A DNA stretch of 64,000 nt from assembly GCA_017459705.1 (NCBI GenBank), contig JAFUCJ010000006.1:1-64000 (forward strand), given 5' to 3'. This document shows positions 22,189 to 31,210 of this stretch, piece by piece; the stretch's first letter is position 1, and the number at the start of each line of letters is the position of its first letter. Below the pieces are notes generated by a model, which was not told the DNA's origin, searched no databases, and saw nothing but the letters and a program-made list of their open reading frames with translations. Position numbers and translations under genes: made by a program. Origin of the DNA: Candidatus Saccharimonadota bacterium (GTDB lineage Bacteria > Patescibacteriota > Saccharimonadia > Saccharimonadales > Saccharimonadaceae).

Positions 22189-23433
22189 ATGTTAGAAACG
22201 AAGTTTATCCGAGAAAATCTGGAATTAGTAGAAAAGTCAACAAGGGAGAAAGGCTACAAGATAGACGTGCGCGAGGTGCTGACGCTCGACGATAGACGTA
22301 AAGCGATTTTGGCGGAGGTGGAAGCGTTGAGGACGCGTCGGAACGAGGTGGCTGGCAAGATGAAGGGTGGTAAACCATCAGAGGATTTAATCGTTGAGGG
22401 GAAGCGCATCAAGGCGGAATTGGCGGAAAAAGAACAGGCGCTTGATTTGGCCGAGACAGAGGTGAGAAACTTGCTAAAGCGGATTCCGAACGTGATTTTT
22501 GATGATGTACCACTGGGGGGTGAAGAATGCTCGGTGGAAGTGAAAAAGTGGGGCGAGAATCACAAGACTGGGGTGGATCATCTTGACTATGCCGTGAGCC
22601 GCGATTGGGTTGATTTTGAGCGTGGTGCAAAAGTAGCAGGGGCGAAGTTTTACTATCTGAAAGGCGGACTGGCGTTACTGGAAAATGCGCTATTGCAGTA
22701 TGGATTATCGAAAGTTCTAGAACATGGATTTACCTATATGACGGTGCCAGATATGGTTTCGTCGCGCGTGCTTGAAGGATGTGGATTCAATCCGCGGACG
22801 TCGGATCAGTCAGACGAGTATTATATCGAGGGGGAGGATCTCGCGATGATTGCGACGGCGGAAATGCCACTCACGGGCTACCACATGGACGAGATTATCG
22901 ATGAAGATAAGTTGCCGCTGTTCTATGCGGGGTATTCGGCGTGTTTTCGGAAAGAAGCGGGTACTTACGGTAAATACACGAGAGGGTTGTTCCGAGTGCA
23001 TCAGTTCAACAAGCTCGAAATGTATGTCTTTTGTCTGCCAGAGCAGAGTAAGGAGTTGCATGAGAAGATTTTGTCGGTGGAAGAGGACATTTGGCAGGGA
23101 TTAGGTGTGCCTTATCATGTGATAAATATTGCGGCGGGGGATCTCGGTGCGCCAGCGGCAAAGAAATATGACATGGAATACTGGTCGCCAGTGAATCAGA
23201 AATACCAGGAGATTACGAGTTGTTCAAACTGTACGGATTTTCAGGCGCAGGCGTGTAATGTGCGGGTTAGGCGCAAGGATGGCACGGTTGAATTTGTGCA
23301 CACACTAAACGGTACGGCAATTCCGTTGGCGCGAGCGCTAGTGGTGATTTTGGAAAATTATGCGACGCCAGATGGGAAATTGAAAGTACCGGAGGTGCTG
23401 AGGCCATATTTAAATAACAAGGAGGAACTATGA
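22189..23433 (+). CDS. serS: seryl-tRNA synthetase
   Basis: 414 aa class II enzyme with an N-terminal coiled-coil arm (about 25-105) that grips the tRNA-Ser variable arm, the TAEMPLTGYHMDE pocket, motif 2 FRKEAGTYGKYTRGLFRVHQFNKLE and motif 3 LNGTAIPLARALVVILENY. A GGAGG Shine-Dalgarno overlaps the region just after the TATAAT. The stop overlaps the hpf start. Confidence 0.95.
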   Translation: MLETKFIRENLELVEKSTREKGYKIDVREVLTLDDRRKAILAEVEALRTRRNEVAGKMKGGKPSEDLIVEGKRIKAELAEKEQALDLAETEVRNLLKRIPNVIFDDVPLGGEECSVEVKKWGENHKTGVDHLDYAVSRDWVDFERGAKVAGAKFYYLKGGLALLENALLQYGLSKVLEHGFTYMTVPDMVSSRVLEGCGFNPRTSDQSDEYYIEGEDLAMIATAEMPLTGYHMDEIIDEDKLPLFYAGYSACFRKEAGTYGKYTRGLFRVHQFNKLEMYVFCLPEQSKELHEKILSVEEDIWQGLGVPYHVINIAAGDLGAPAAKKYDMEYWSPVNQKYQEITSCSNCTDFQAQACNVRVRRKDGTVEFVHTLNGTAIPLARALVVILENYATPDGKLKVPEVLRPYLNNKEEL

Positions 23434-23792
23434 TAGAAAAAATCGAAATCACCGGTAATGGTTACAAGGTAGAGGATGGATTTCGTAAGTATGTCGAGAA
23501 GCGGGTCGGGAAGTTGGACCGTTATCTGCCGCATGGTTCAAAAAAGGATGTTGTGGCTAAGGTAATTGTGAATGAAATTGGTAAAACTCGTGGCGACAAG
23601 TATGAGATATCTGTTGCAATGGAGATTCCTGGCGGTAAAGTTTTGGCGGCAAAGGATGAGTGCTCCAATGTGTTCGCTGGGGTGGATTTGGTGGAAGCGA
23701 AATTGACTGGGCAAATTCGTCGATATAAATTAGAATCACAGCCACATCGTCAAAAGAGAAGTCTGAGAAATCTCTTTATCAGGCGCGGATAA
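23430..23792 (+). CDS. hpf: ribosome hibernation factor (HPF/RaiA family), short form
   Basis: 120 aa. It has the IEITGNGYKVEDGFRKYVEKRVGKLDRYL opening and the conserved middle (A-K-V-I-V-N-E, AAKDECSNVFAGVDLVEAKLTGQIRRYK). This beta-alpha fold binds the 30S decoding channel and silences idle ribosomes. It lacks the long C-terminal dimerisation domain. It is placed before secA, as in several other bacterial lineages. AAGGAGG precedes the start, which overlaps the serS stop by 4 nt. Confidence 0.9.
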   Translation: MIEKIEITGNGYKVEDGFRKYVEKRVGKLDRYLPHGSKKDVVAKVIVNEIGKTRGDKYEISVAMEIPGGKVLAAKDECSNVFAGVDLVEAKLTGQIRRYKLESQPHRQKRSLRNLFIRRG

Positions 23793-23879
23793 TGTGATAC
23801 AATAAAGGGTAGTATAGCGTGATGGGGGTAAAATGTTGGGGGTAGCACAGAAAAGAGTTAAGTAAGACAGGAGTTATAA

Positions 23880-26543
23880 ATGGCGACAAAGAAGGAGAAG
23901 AAGCCGACTGACAAATTGGCCGATAAGACTGCCCTGACGAAGTTTCTGCAAGGGGTTTTCGGGGATGCTCAGAAGAAGATTTTGAAGCGTTTGTGGAAGA
24001 AAGCGCGCGCAATTGGCGAGATGGAGCCGAAGTATGAGGTAATGAGTGACGAAGAGTTGCAGGCTCAGACGGACGCGTTGAAAGATGCTCTTGCTAATGG
24101 TAAGACGGTGGACGATATTTTGCCAGAGGCTTTTGCGGTAGCGAGAGAAGCCTCGAAACGCGTAATGGGGATGCGGCCGTATGATGTGCAACTAATTGGT
24201 GGCATGGTACTCAATATGGGCGCGGTGGCTGAGATGAAAACCGGTGAAGGTAAGACTTTGGTCGCGATGCTTCCAGCATATCTTAATGCGTTGACTGGCA
24301 AGGGGGTGCATGTGGTGACGGTGAACGATTATTTAGCACAACGTGATGCGGGTTGGAATGGCCCGATTTATGATTTTCTTGGCGTGTCGGTGGGGGTGAT
24401 TGTCAATGAAGCGTCATATATTTACGATCCCGCATACGAGAATGAGGAGCATGAGGACGAGAGATTTCGACATTTGCGTCCAGCGACTAGGAAAGAGGCT
24501 TATGCGGCAGATATTACTTACGGCACGAATAACGAGTTTGGTTTTGACTATCTGCGCGACAATATGACGAGCGAAGTGCAATATTTGCGACAGAGAGAGC
24601 TGAACTTCGCGATTGTGGACGAGGTGGATTCGATTTTGATAGACGAGGCGCGGACGCCGCTCATCATTAGTGCGCCGGCAGGCGACAATCCGGCACAGTA
24701 CTATCAATTCGCGAAGGTATGCGAGAGGCTGACGCCGGATGACTATATCTTGGATGAGAAGCGGCGTTCGGTGACGTTAACGGATGCGGGAATTGAGAAA
24801 GTTCAGCAGATACTGGGCGTGGATAATCTGTATTCAACGAAGAATACTCCACTGGTATACCACTTGGATCAGGCGCTCCGAGCGCAGGTCTTGTTCAAGC
24901 GTGATAAGGATTATGTGGTGACTAATTCCGGCGAAGTGATTATCGTGGATGAGCATACTGGTCGTTTGATGCAGGGTAGGCGGTACAATGAGGGGCTTCA
25001 CCAAGCCATCGAGGCGAAAGAGGGAGTAGTAGTGAAACAGGAATCGATGACGCTTGCGACGATTTCATTCCAGAACTTCTTCCGATTATACAATAAACTA
25101 TCAGGGATGACTGGTACGGCGTTTACGGAAGCGGAAGAGTTTCAGCAGATTTACGCACTAGACGTGATTCAGATACCACCGAACCGCCCGATTCAGCGGA
25201 TCGACAAAGATGACTTAATCTATAAGACGAAGGCCGGTAAACTTAAAGCGATTGCCGAGGAAGTGAAGAAGTATCACGAAAAAGGTCAACCGGTGTTGGT
25301 GGGGTCTGGTTCGATTGCGAATAATGAGGAGATCGCACGCTACCTTGAACAGTTTGGCTTGCCGTACGAGATTTTGAATGCTAAGAACAATGAGCGCGAG
25401 GCTGCAATTGTGGCACGAGCAGGGGAGAAGGGCGCGATTACGCTTGCAACTAACATGGCTGGGCGTGGAACGGATATCAAGTTGGGCGAAGGCGTAAAGG
25501 AGCTCGGTGGCTTAGTAGTGATTGGTTCGGAGCGGCACGATTCACGGCGGGTAGACAATCAGCTGCGTGGTCGTGGCGGACGTCAGGGCGACCCGGGTAC
25601 GACGCAGTTCTTCGTATCGTGCGAGGATGATTTGATGCGAATATTCCAGGGTGATCGCGTGAAGATGTTGATGACGCGACTTGGTGTGGATGATGATACT
25701 CCGATTCAGACAAAATCAATCTCGAAGACTTTGGAAGCGGCGCAGAAACGTATTGAAGGATTCAACTTCGATTCTCGTAAAAATGTGGTGCAGTATGATA
25801 ACGTAATCAATCGCCATCGTAAAGTTGTGTATATGATGCGACGGAAGATTCTGATGGGGGACGATATTTATCCGGAAATCAAGAGACTGATGCGCGACGA
25901 AGTCAAGATGCTGACAGAGTTTTCGTCGAGAGTAAATAAGGATTTTGATGCGCAGTTCAAAGCGGTGTTTGATTTTGACGATGATCTGATTCATGGGATT
26001 GGGTTGAAGCGCAAGGAAAAGGAGCGTGAGAAATTGGCGCTCGAAGCAGTGGAACAGGCCTACAAAGAACAGGAGGAGAAGTTCGGCGCAGAAACGATGC
26101 GCAAGGTGGAGCGTGAGGTTTATCTCAAAGTGCTCGATATGCTTTGGATGCAGCATCTAGAAAATATGCAACATTTGCGCGAGGGGATTCACTGGCGTAG
26201 TGTGGGACAGCGAGATCCACTCGTGGAATATCGTAGTGAATCACAGAAACTATTTGATGGGTTGCAACGAAATCTGCGTGAGGAAGTTTTGAAGATATTG
26301 CTCACGATTACACCGAGTGAAGCGGCCGCTGATAATGTAACCGATGGTGAAGAGTACGAGTCGGAGCTGACCAAGATGGCAGAGGGGCAGACGGAGCGTG
26401 GCGTAAATGAGATTTCGGCGGGTGAGAAGAATCTGGACGAGGAGTTCAAAAAGAAACCGGCGGCGGGGGTGACTGGTAAAAACCCGGTACCGAAGAAAGC
26501 CGGCGGTAAGAAAAAATCAAAGAAGAAAAACAAGAGAAAATAA
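23880..26543 (+). CDS. secA: preprotein translocase ATPase SecA
   Basis: 887 aa motor that drives proteins through SecYEG. It has Walker A EMKTGEGKT, the V-D-E-V-D-S Walker B (IVDEVDSILIDEARTPLIIS), GTDIKLGEGV in the second ATPase lobe (TNMAGRGTDI), RGRGGRQGDPG and the W-x-x-H-L-x-x-M helical scaffold. The C-terminus is a Lys-rich tail; the zinc-binding Cys motif found in many SecA proteins is absent. A leader of about 75 nt with AGGAG precedes ATG 23880. Confidence 0.96.
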   Translation: MATKKEKKPTDKLADKTALTKFLQGVFGDAQKKILKRLWKKARAIGEMEPKYEVMSDEELQAQTDALKDALANGKTVDDILPEAFAVAREASKRVMGMRPYDVQLIGGMVLNMGAVAEMKTGEGKTLVAMLPAYLNALTGKGVHVVTVNDYLAQRDAGWNGPIYDFLGVSVGVIVNEASYIYDPAYENEEHEDERFRHLRPATRKEAYAADITYGTNNEFGFDYLRDNMTSEVQYLRQRELNFAIVDEVDSILIDEARTPLIISAPAGDNPAQYYQFAKVCERLTPDDYILDEKRRSVTLTDAGIEKVQQILGVDNLYSTKNTPLVYHLDQALRAQVLFKRDKDYVVTNSGEVIIVDEHTGRLMQGRRYNEGLHQAIEAKEGVVVKQESMTLATISFQNFFRLYNKLSGMTGTAFTEAEEFQQIYALDVIQIPPNRPIQRIDKDDLIYKTKAGKLKAIAEEVKKYHEKGQPVLVGSGSIANNEEIARYLEQFGLPYEILNAKNNEREAAIVARAGEKGAITLATNMAGRGTDIKLGEGVKELGGLVVIGSERHDSRRVDNQLRGRGGRQGDPGTTQFFVSCEDDLMRIFQGDRVKMLMTRLGVDDDTPIQTKSISKTLEAAQKRIEGFNFDSRKNVVQYDNVINRHRKVVYMMRRKILMGDDIYPEIKRLMRDEVKMLTEFSSRVNKDFDAQFKAVFDFDDDLIHGIGLKRKEKEREKLALEAVEQAYKEQEEKFGAETMRKVEREVYLKVLDMLWMQHLENMQHLREGIHWRSVGQRDPLVEYRSESQKLFDGLQRNLREEVLKILLTITPSEAAADNVTDGEEYESELTKMAEGQTERGVNEISAGEKNLDEEFKKKPAAGVTGKNPVPKKAGGKKKSKKKNKRK

Positions 26544-26591
26544 GTATATCTCTCTATTATAGCATAAATTGTATAATTTGTCAATATAGAT

Positions 26592-27863
26592 ATGAAGCAC
26601 TCGGTTGAGGAAGTACAGTTGAAGAACGGCGCTAAGGGGCTTTTGATTGACGTGCCGGGGGCTAGCGTGATGGCGACGCGGATTGAGTTTCGTGCCGGCA
26701 TGATGTATGCAAAGAGTCATGATGTGTATGAATTACCGCACGTGGTGGAACATTTGGCTTTTGGGGCGAATGCCAAGTATCACGACGAGCAGGCATACGA
26801 AGCGGAGTTTACGAAAAACGGCGCTTATCACAATGCTTGGACGAGCGACGTTTCCGTATGTTACGAAACAGAGTGCGCGGATTTTGAGTGGGATAGAATC
26901 ATGGATTTGCAACGAGTATCGATTTGTGAGCCGAGATTCAACGAGGACGAATTGAAATCGGAAAAGGCCAATGTGCGGTCGGAGCTAACGGGATACATGA
27001 ACGATTATTACCGGTTGCTCTGGCCACGGGTACAACAGGCGGTGGGTGAAGACGTGCTGGATCTTTCGCAACGACGGGAAACGATTTCAGCGATTTCATT
27101 AAAAGATATCCGTGAGCATTATCGGCGAACCCATACGGCGAAGAATATGCTGTTCATTATTGCGGGTAAAATCCGGGGGCGACGAAGGAAAATCATCAAG
27201 GCGCTTGAAGCATGGCCGCTACGGGAGGGTGAGAAATTTGAGATTCCGCACTATGATTTACATTCGGGGGAGGCGGTGTCGATAAGGCGGAAAGATGCCT
27301 CGAATATTACTTTTGGGTTTTCGCTGGTGACGCCGCGGCATTTGGGGCCGGACGAGGAGTTTGCGATGAACTGTTTGAACCATATATTGAATGGCACAAC
27401 CAATTCAAGGATTTTTGGTACAGCGAGAAAACGGGGGTTGGTGTATGGTATGGGGTCGTCACTGGCTAATAATGCCGGGAGCACATATTGGGATTTTGAT
27501 GGGGAAGTCAATGTAGAAAATGCCGAGGCGCTATTTGAATTGATACAGATGGAAATGATGCGAGCGCTCAATGGTGAAGTGTCGGACGCCGACTTCGAGG
27601 CGGCGAGATCGTACGCTTTGGGCAGGTTCCAGATGGGGGCGCAAACGGTGGGGCAGATTGCCGATTATTACGCAGAGAATTATTTCGTCAATGAGACGAT
27701 TTTGAAATATGATAGTATGCCCAATCTGATTCGTTCGATTGATAAGTCGCGCATGATAGAGTTGGCGCGTGAATTTGCGGGGTCGGGAGTTAAGGGTTTT
27801 GCGACGGTGTCGTCGGTTGAGAAAGCGGTGATTTCTAGTCTAGAGAGTCGACTAGTGTTTTAA
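26592..27863 (+). CDS. M16 family zinc metallopeptidase
   Basis: 423 aa. The inverted zinc motif H-V-V-E-H is at about residues 50-54 and a downstream E-K-A-N-V-R-S-E-L supplies the third ligand. The C-terminal half has the R-G-L-V-Y-G motif expected in M16 homologues. It probably processes peptides; the substrate is unknown. Its 3' end overlaps the convergent murD gene by 29 nt. Confidence 0.85.
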   Translation: MKHSVEEVQLKNGAKGLLIDVPGASVMATRIEFRAGMMYAKSHDVYELPHVVEHLAFGANAKYHDEQAYEAEFTKNGAYHNAWTSDVSVCYETECADFEWDRIMDLQRVSICEPRFNEDELKSEKANVRSELTGYMNDYYRLLWPRVQQAVGEDVLDLSQRRETISAISLKDIREHYRRTHTAKNMLFIIAGKIRGRRRKIIKALEAWPLREGEKFEIPHYDLHSGEAVSIRRKDASNITFGFSLVTPRHLGPDEEFAMNCLNHILNGTTNSRIFGTARKRGLVYGMGSSLANNAGSTYWDFDGEVNVENAEALFELIQMEMMRALNGEVSDADFEAARSYALGRFQMGAQTVGQIADYYAENYFVNETILKYDSMPNLIRSIDKSRMIELAREFAGSGVKGFATVSSVEKAVISSLESRLVF

Positions 27864-29067
27864 ACTGTGCGCCGCGATCGTAAACATTTTCGAACATATC
27901 GAAAGAGGCGGCGGAGGGGGACATGAGGACGATGCGACAAGCGTTGGATTCAGCGGTGGACCGAGCGGTGGTGATGGCCTCGGCTAGCGACTCTACGGTT
28001 GTAAAGCGTGGGTCGTCGTAGCGTCGAGCAATTTCGTGACCAGATTCGCCGAGTAAGATGACGCGTGCGACCTGAGGGGCTTGCAAGATCTCGTAGATTT
28101 CGGCGAGGTCTTGGTTGCCGGTCTTGTCGCGGCCGCCGATGATAGCGACAATATGGTCATCTGGGAAGGCGTCGATAGCAACTCGGAGCGACGAAGGGTT
28201 GGTGGAGAAGTTGTCGTCGTAGTAGGAAACGCCGTTTAATGTACGGAGAAATTCGAGGCGATGAGGCAGGCCGCGGAAATTAGATAAGCCTTGCTGGATG
28301 GTGGCGGTAGATTGTTGTAAATATTCGTCTGGTGATATATTTTTGTAACTGGCAACGGCGGCAATGGCGGCAATGGCGTTCATGAGATTGTGACGCCCAG
28401 GTAAATGAATCGCGGATGTAACATCGTCCGGAATCGTGAATGGATAAGGGATCTTGTGGCCGGCTGGAGATGACTCGGCGATACGGACGGACTCGGGATT
28501 TTTGGCATAGTAGATGCAGTAATCGTCGGCGGTCTGGTAGGTAGTGATATGAGATTTGGCGGTGAGGTAGTCGGCGTAATCTCGGTGTACGTTGAGATGG
28601 TCGGGCTCGAGCTGACCGATAACGGAGATATGAGGAGATTTTTCGAGATCCCAGAGTTGGAAACTAGACATTTCGTAAACGACAACAGAGTGGGCGGTGA
28701 GGGAATCGAGGACATTCAGAGCGGGTTCGCCGATGTTGCCGACGAGGTAGGCGTCGCAGCCTTCGGCATCGAGAAGGGATTTGATGAAAGAGCAAGTGGT
28801 GCCTTTGCCTTTCGTGGCGGTAACGCCGATGATGGGACAGGGGCAGTGGTCGAAGAAATATCTAGTGACGGAAGATTCGTTGGCAAGATGCAGAGGAGGG
28901 ATGGAGGGGCTCCTAAAAATTATATCATAGTGTGAATAATCTCTCTGATGCAATTGTTCGGGGGTTTCGTTCTCAAAAATGTCGATAGATACGTCGTCGA
29001 AGTGCGATTTGAAGTATTGTTCGGTGGCGTGGCCTTCCTTGCCGTAGCCTAGTAGTGCGATTTTCAT
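27835..29067 (-). CDS. murD: UDP-N-acetylmuramoylalanine--D-glutamate ligase
   Basis: 410 aa cytoplasmic Mur ligase adding D-Glu to UDP-MurNAc-Ala. It has the ATP-binding G-V-T-A-T-K-G-K-G-T-T loop (about 100-110), EMSSFQLWDL, LEPDHLNVHRDY and the C-terminal region Y-Y-D-D-N-F-S-T-N-P with IIGGRDKTGN. TATAAT on the minus strand (29074-29079) lies 6 nt before the ATG. Its 3' end overlaps the M16 gene. Confidence 0.93.
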   Translation of the reverse strand: MKIALLGYGKEGHATEQYFKSHFDDVSIDIFENETPEQLHQRDYSHYDIIFRSPSIPPLHLANESSVTRYFFDHCPCPIIGVTATKGKGTTCSFIKSLLDAEGCDAYLVGNIGEPALNVLDSLTAHSVVVYEMSSFQLWDLEKSPHISVIGQLEPDHLNVHRDYADYLTAKSHITTYQTADDYCIYYAKNPESVRIAESSPAGHKIPYPFTIPDDVTSAIHLPGRHNLMNAIAAIAAVASYKNISPDEYLQQSTATIQQGLSNFRGLPHRLEFLRTLNGVSYYDDNFSTNPSSLRVAIDAFPDDHIVAIIGGRDKTGNQDLAEIYEILQAPQVARVILLGESGHEIARRYDDPRFTTVESLAEAITTARSTAESNACRIVLMSPSAASFDMFENVYDRGAQFKTLVDSLD

Positions 29068-29091
29068 GAGATTATTATACCACTTCGCCGT

Positions 29092-29125
29092 AATAAAATC
29101 AGCCCCCGGAGGGGCTGATTTTATT
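29092..29125. terminator. 15-bp bidirectional terminator
   Basis: AATAAAATCAGCCCC (29092-29106) pairs perfectly with GGGGCTGATTTTATT (29111-29125), loop CGGA. It ends the small gene on its right (minus strand) and lies immediately upstream of the murD promoter. Confidence 0.92.
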
Positions 29126-29375
29126 GTGTGAGGTTCCAGGAGAGGTCGCGCGAATTGAATTCGAGCGTCATGTGCTCCCGGCCAACCAGAACGTCGAAGA
29201 CGTGCAAAGTCGCTTGCCCCGCAAAGTGAATGTGTGTGCGGAGTAGCTCGGTGACTTCGGTTTCACGTCTATCACCACGTCGCTTGAAGCTGAGTGGCTG
29301 GCACGGCGTCATTTCGTATCCGAAAAGCGCCATCACCTCGACTCTTTCTGTTTTATTTTTTGTTAAAGTTTTCAT
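29121..29375 (-). CDS. small protein of unknown function
   Basis: 84 aa starting MKTLTKNKTERVEV, with AAGGAG placed 8 nt before the ATG. It is hydrophilic with no transmembrane segment; FAGQATLHVFDVLVGREHMTLEF could form a small beta sheet. I do not recognise it. It has a leader of about 140 nt and a strong terminator, so it is expressed as its own unit. Confidence 0.6.
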   Translation of the reverse strand: MKTLTKNKTERVEVMALFGYEMTPCQPLSFKRRGDRRETEVTELLRTHIHFAGQATLHVFDVLVGREHMTLEFNSRDLSWNLTQ

Positions 29376-29520
29376 AACTAGCTCCTTAAATGTTAGATTT
29401 ATAGAGCCATTTATGTGAGCCAAAGAGGCTCATAGTCAGGGGCATAAATGACAATACCACGAGACCAATAAACTTTTCTCATCGCCAGTGACCGAAGTGT
29501 AGCATGAGTACTTTAATTAT
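29376..29520 (-). promoter_or_regulatory. promoter and leader of the 29121-29375 gene
   Basis: On the minus strand TGCTATAAT lies over the last codons of the Erm-like gene (about 29523-29515). A leader of about 140 nt follows, with a GAGCC-TCTTT-GGCTC hairpin near 29413-29427, then the Shine-Dalgarno. The long leader contrasts with the mostly leaderless genes around it. Confidence 0.5.
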
Positions 29521-30080
29521 AGCACAGTTTTGCGACGTTTGGCTTCAAAAAATACGCATGGTACGGCTGGTGGCGGAGTGAAATCGGTAGGTCTTAATGG
29601 CAAACGGATTTTTGTGTCGTAATCGCGAGTGAGTTGAAAGCCTAGTTTGGAGGTATAGTGCCGGGTGTTGTTGAGTAGTTTCAGAGCGAATTGTTTTTGT
29701 AAGATTAGATAAATCGCCTCTGGCGGGTGTTTCGCTTCGATGAGGGAGTGCATAATCTCTGAACTAAGATGAAAGGGCGGATTGGCAAAAACTTTATATG
29801 TATCGTCTGGGAGTGTGTAATTTCGGAAATCCTGTTCGACGACTTCGACGTTTTCAATACTGCGCTTTGCTAGGTTCTCGCGAAGTTTTGCGGCGGTTTT
29901 CGGGTCGGGTTCGATGGCGATTACTCGATTTACTCGATGCGCTAGGGCGCTCGTGATGACTCCCGACCCGGCACCTATTTCGAGCACGATGTCGCGTTTT
30001 TTAAGATTGGAGTGCCCGATTAAGATTAGCGCGAGGCGTGGACTGCGGAGAAAATGTTGCGATAGTCTATAATCCCGCAT
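29517..30080 (-). CDS. Erm/KsgA-like rRNA adenine N6-methyltransferase, short form
   Basis: 187 aa. It has the family opening Y-R-L-SQHFLRSPRLA, motif I VLEIGAGSGVITSAL, I-E-P-D-P for motif II, a DFRNY segment and catalytic N-P-P-F-H-L-S-S. NPPF rather than N-I-P-Y separates it from the RsmA at 21427 and points to the Erm branch (23S A2058). The C-terminal helical domain is largely missing. ATG 30080 is chosen over 30104 because the conserved N-terminus begins there; it overlaps the dus stop by 14 nt. Resistance function is not shown by sequence alone. Confidence 0.7.
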   Translation of the reverse strand: MRDYRLSQHFLRSPRLALILIGHSNLKKRDIVLEIGAGSGVITSALAHRVNRVIAIEPDPKTAAKLRENLAKRSIENVEVVEQDFRNYTLPDDTYKVFANPPFHLSSEIMHSLIEAKHPPEAIYLILQKQFALKLLNNTRHYTSKLGFQLTRDYDTKIRLPLRPTDFTPPPAVPCVFFEAKRRKTVL

Positions 30081-31107
30081 TTTTGAGTACCTCCCAGGCT
30101 TCATTTACTGAGTGAGTCTCCATTAACTTCGCTCTTAAACCGGACGCCCCGGGGAAATTATTGATGTAGATTTTGAAAAAGTGCTTTAAGGGGTCGTAGG
30201 GAGGGGTTTGCCGATATAGGTTTTCGTCGCCTCCTCGCTCACGCCCGTCGTTACGGGGTGAGCTTCGTCGTTCGCTCCCGTTGTCGCGAATGCTCCTCAA
30301 ACCTATATCGGCAAGCTCTTCGTGTAAATCCAGATGCAATTTCAAAAGCTTGATTAATTCGTCGCGCGTGCCGATATGGTCGGTGAAACAATATGGGTTA
30401 GTGAAAACTCCGCGACCAATCATGAAGCCGTCGACCTCGGGGTATTGACGATGCAATTCGAGCGCATGCGCACGATTTTTGATGTCGCCGTTGATAATTA
30501 GCTTTGTTTCGGGGCTAATGTCGGAGCGCAACTTGATAATCTCGGGAATGAGTTCGTAATGCGCTGGCACCTTGCTCATCTCCTTTTTAGTGCGGAGGTG
30601 TACGGTAAGGGCGGCAGGGCGTTCTTGCAAGAGAGTAGGGAGCCAGACTTTGAATTCGTCTGGCGCGTTCCAACCGAGGCGGGTTTTGACGGATACTGGT
30701 AGGGTGGTATGGGTGTGGGCGTTACGATAACATTCTACCGCTAGTTCGGGCGTTCTAATCATCGCGGCACCGCCGCCAGCTCTGTTGACATTCTTGTCGG
30801 GGCAGCCAAAATTGAGATCTACACCAGAGAAGCCGAGTGAAGTAAGCGCCTGGCAAGTTTCCGCAAAATGGGCTGGATTTTTGCCCCAAATCTGGGCGAT
30901 AATCGGAGCGTCGGTAGGGGCGATTTGAAGGCGTTCGAGGGCGTTTTCGCGACCTTTTTCGGAAGCGTAGCTTGAAACGTTGGTGAACTCAGTGAAAAAT
31001 AGATCGGGACGCCCGGCTTCGGCGATTATTTGACGGAACAAAATATCCGTCACGCCTTCCATGGGCGCTAAAATTAAAAATGGTCGTGGTAATTCGTTCC
31101 AAATCAT
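30067..31107 (-). CDS. dus: tRNA-dihydrouridine synthase
   Basis: 346 aa flavoenzyme reducing uridines in tRNA. It has L-A-P-M-E-G-V-T-D at the FMN site, V-D-L-N-F-G-C-P (catalytic Cys region), A-G-G-G-A-A-M, V-K-T-R-L-G-W and I-N-G-D-I / D-G-F-M-I-G-R-G. The start MIWNELPRPF is supported by a minus-strand TATATT 6 nt upstream (31114-31119). Around residues 263-300 an Arg/Gly/Ser-rich stretch interrupts the helical C-terminal domain; it is encoded by the palindromic insert at 30208-30314. Confidence 0.92.
   Translation of the reverse strand: MIWNELPRPFLILAPMEGVTDILFRQIIAEAGRPDLFFTEFTNVSSYASEKGRENALERLQIAPTDAPIIAQIWGKNPAHFAETCQALTSLGFSGVDLNFGCPDKNVNRAGGGAAMIRTPELAVECYRNAHTHTTLPVSVKTRLGWNAPDEFKVWLPTLLQERPAALTVHLRTKKEMSKVPAHYELIPEIIKLRSDISPETKLIINGDIKNRAHALELHRQYPEVDGFMIGRGVFTNPYCFTDHIGTRDELIKLLKLHLDLHEELADIGLRSIRDNGSERRSSPRNDGRERGGDENLYRQTPPYDPLKHFFKIYINNFPGASGLRAKLMETHSVNEAWEVLKNAGL
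30208..30314. repeat. 107-bp palindromic element inserted in frame in dus
   Basis: Terminal inverted repeats of 16 bp match perfectly: TTGCCGATATAGGTTT (30208-30223) and AAACCTATATCGGCAA (30299-30314). Inside is a further hairpin GCTCACGCC...GGGGTGAGC. The frame of dus stays open through it, adding about 36 hydrophilic residues. No transposase is present. Confidence 0.8.
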
Positions 31108-31210
31108 ATGATAAATATAGGGGCGCTTGTCAAAACTTGTCAAAATGCGCCCCTATCGTTTCATCTTAGCATAATCTAGGGATGTTCGCAAGATGTGATA
31201 TAATGATATT

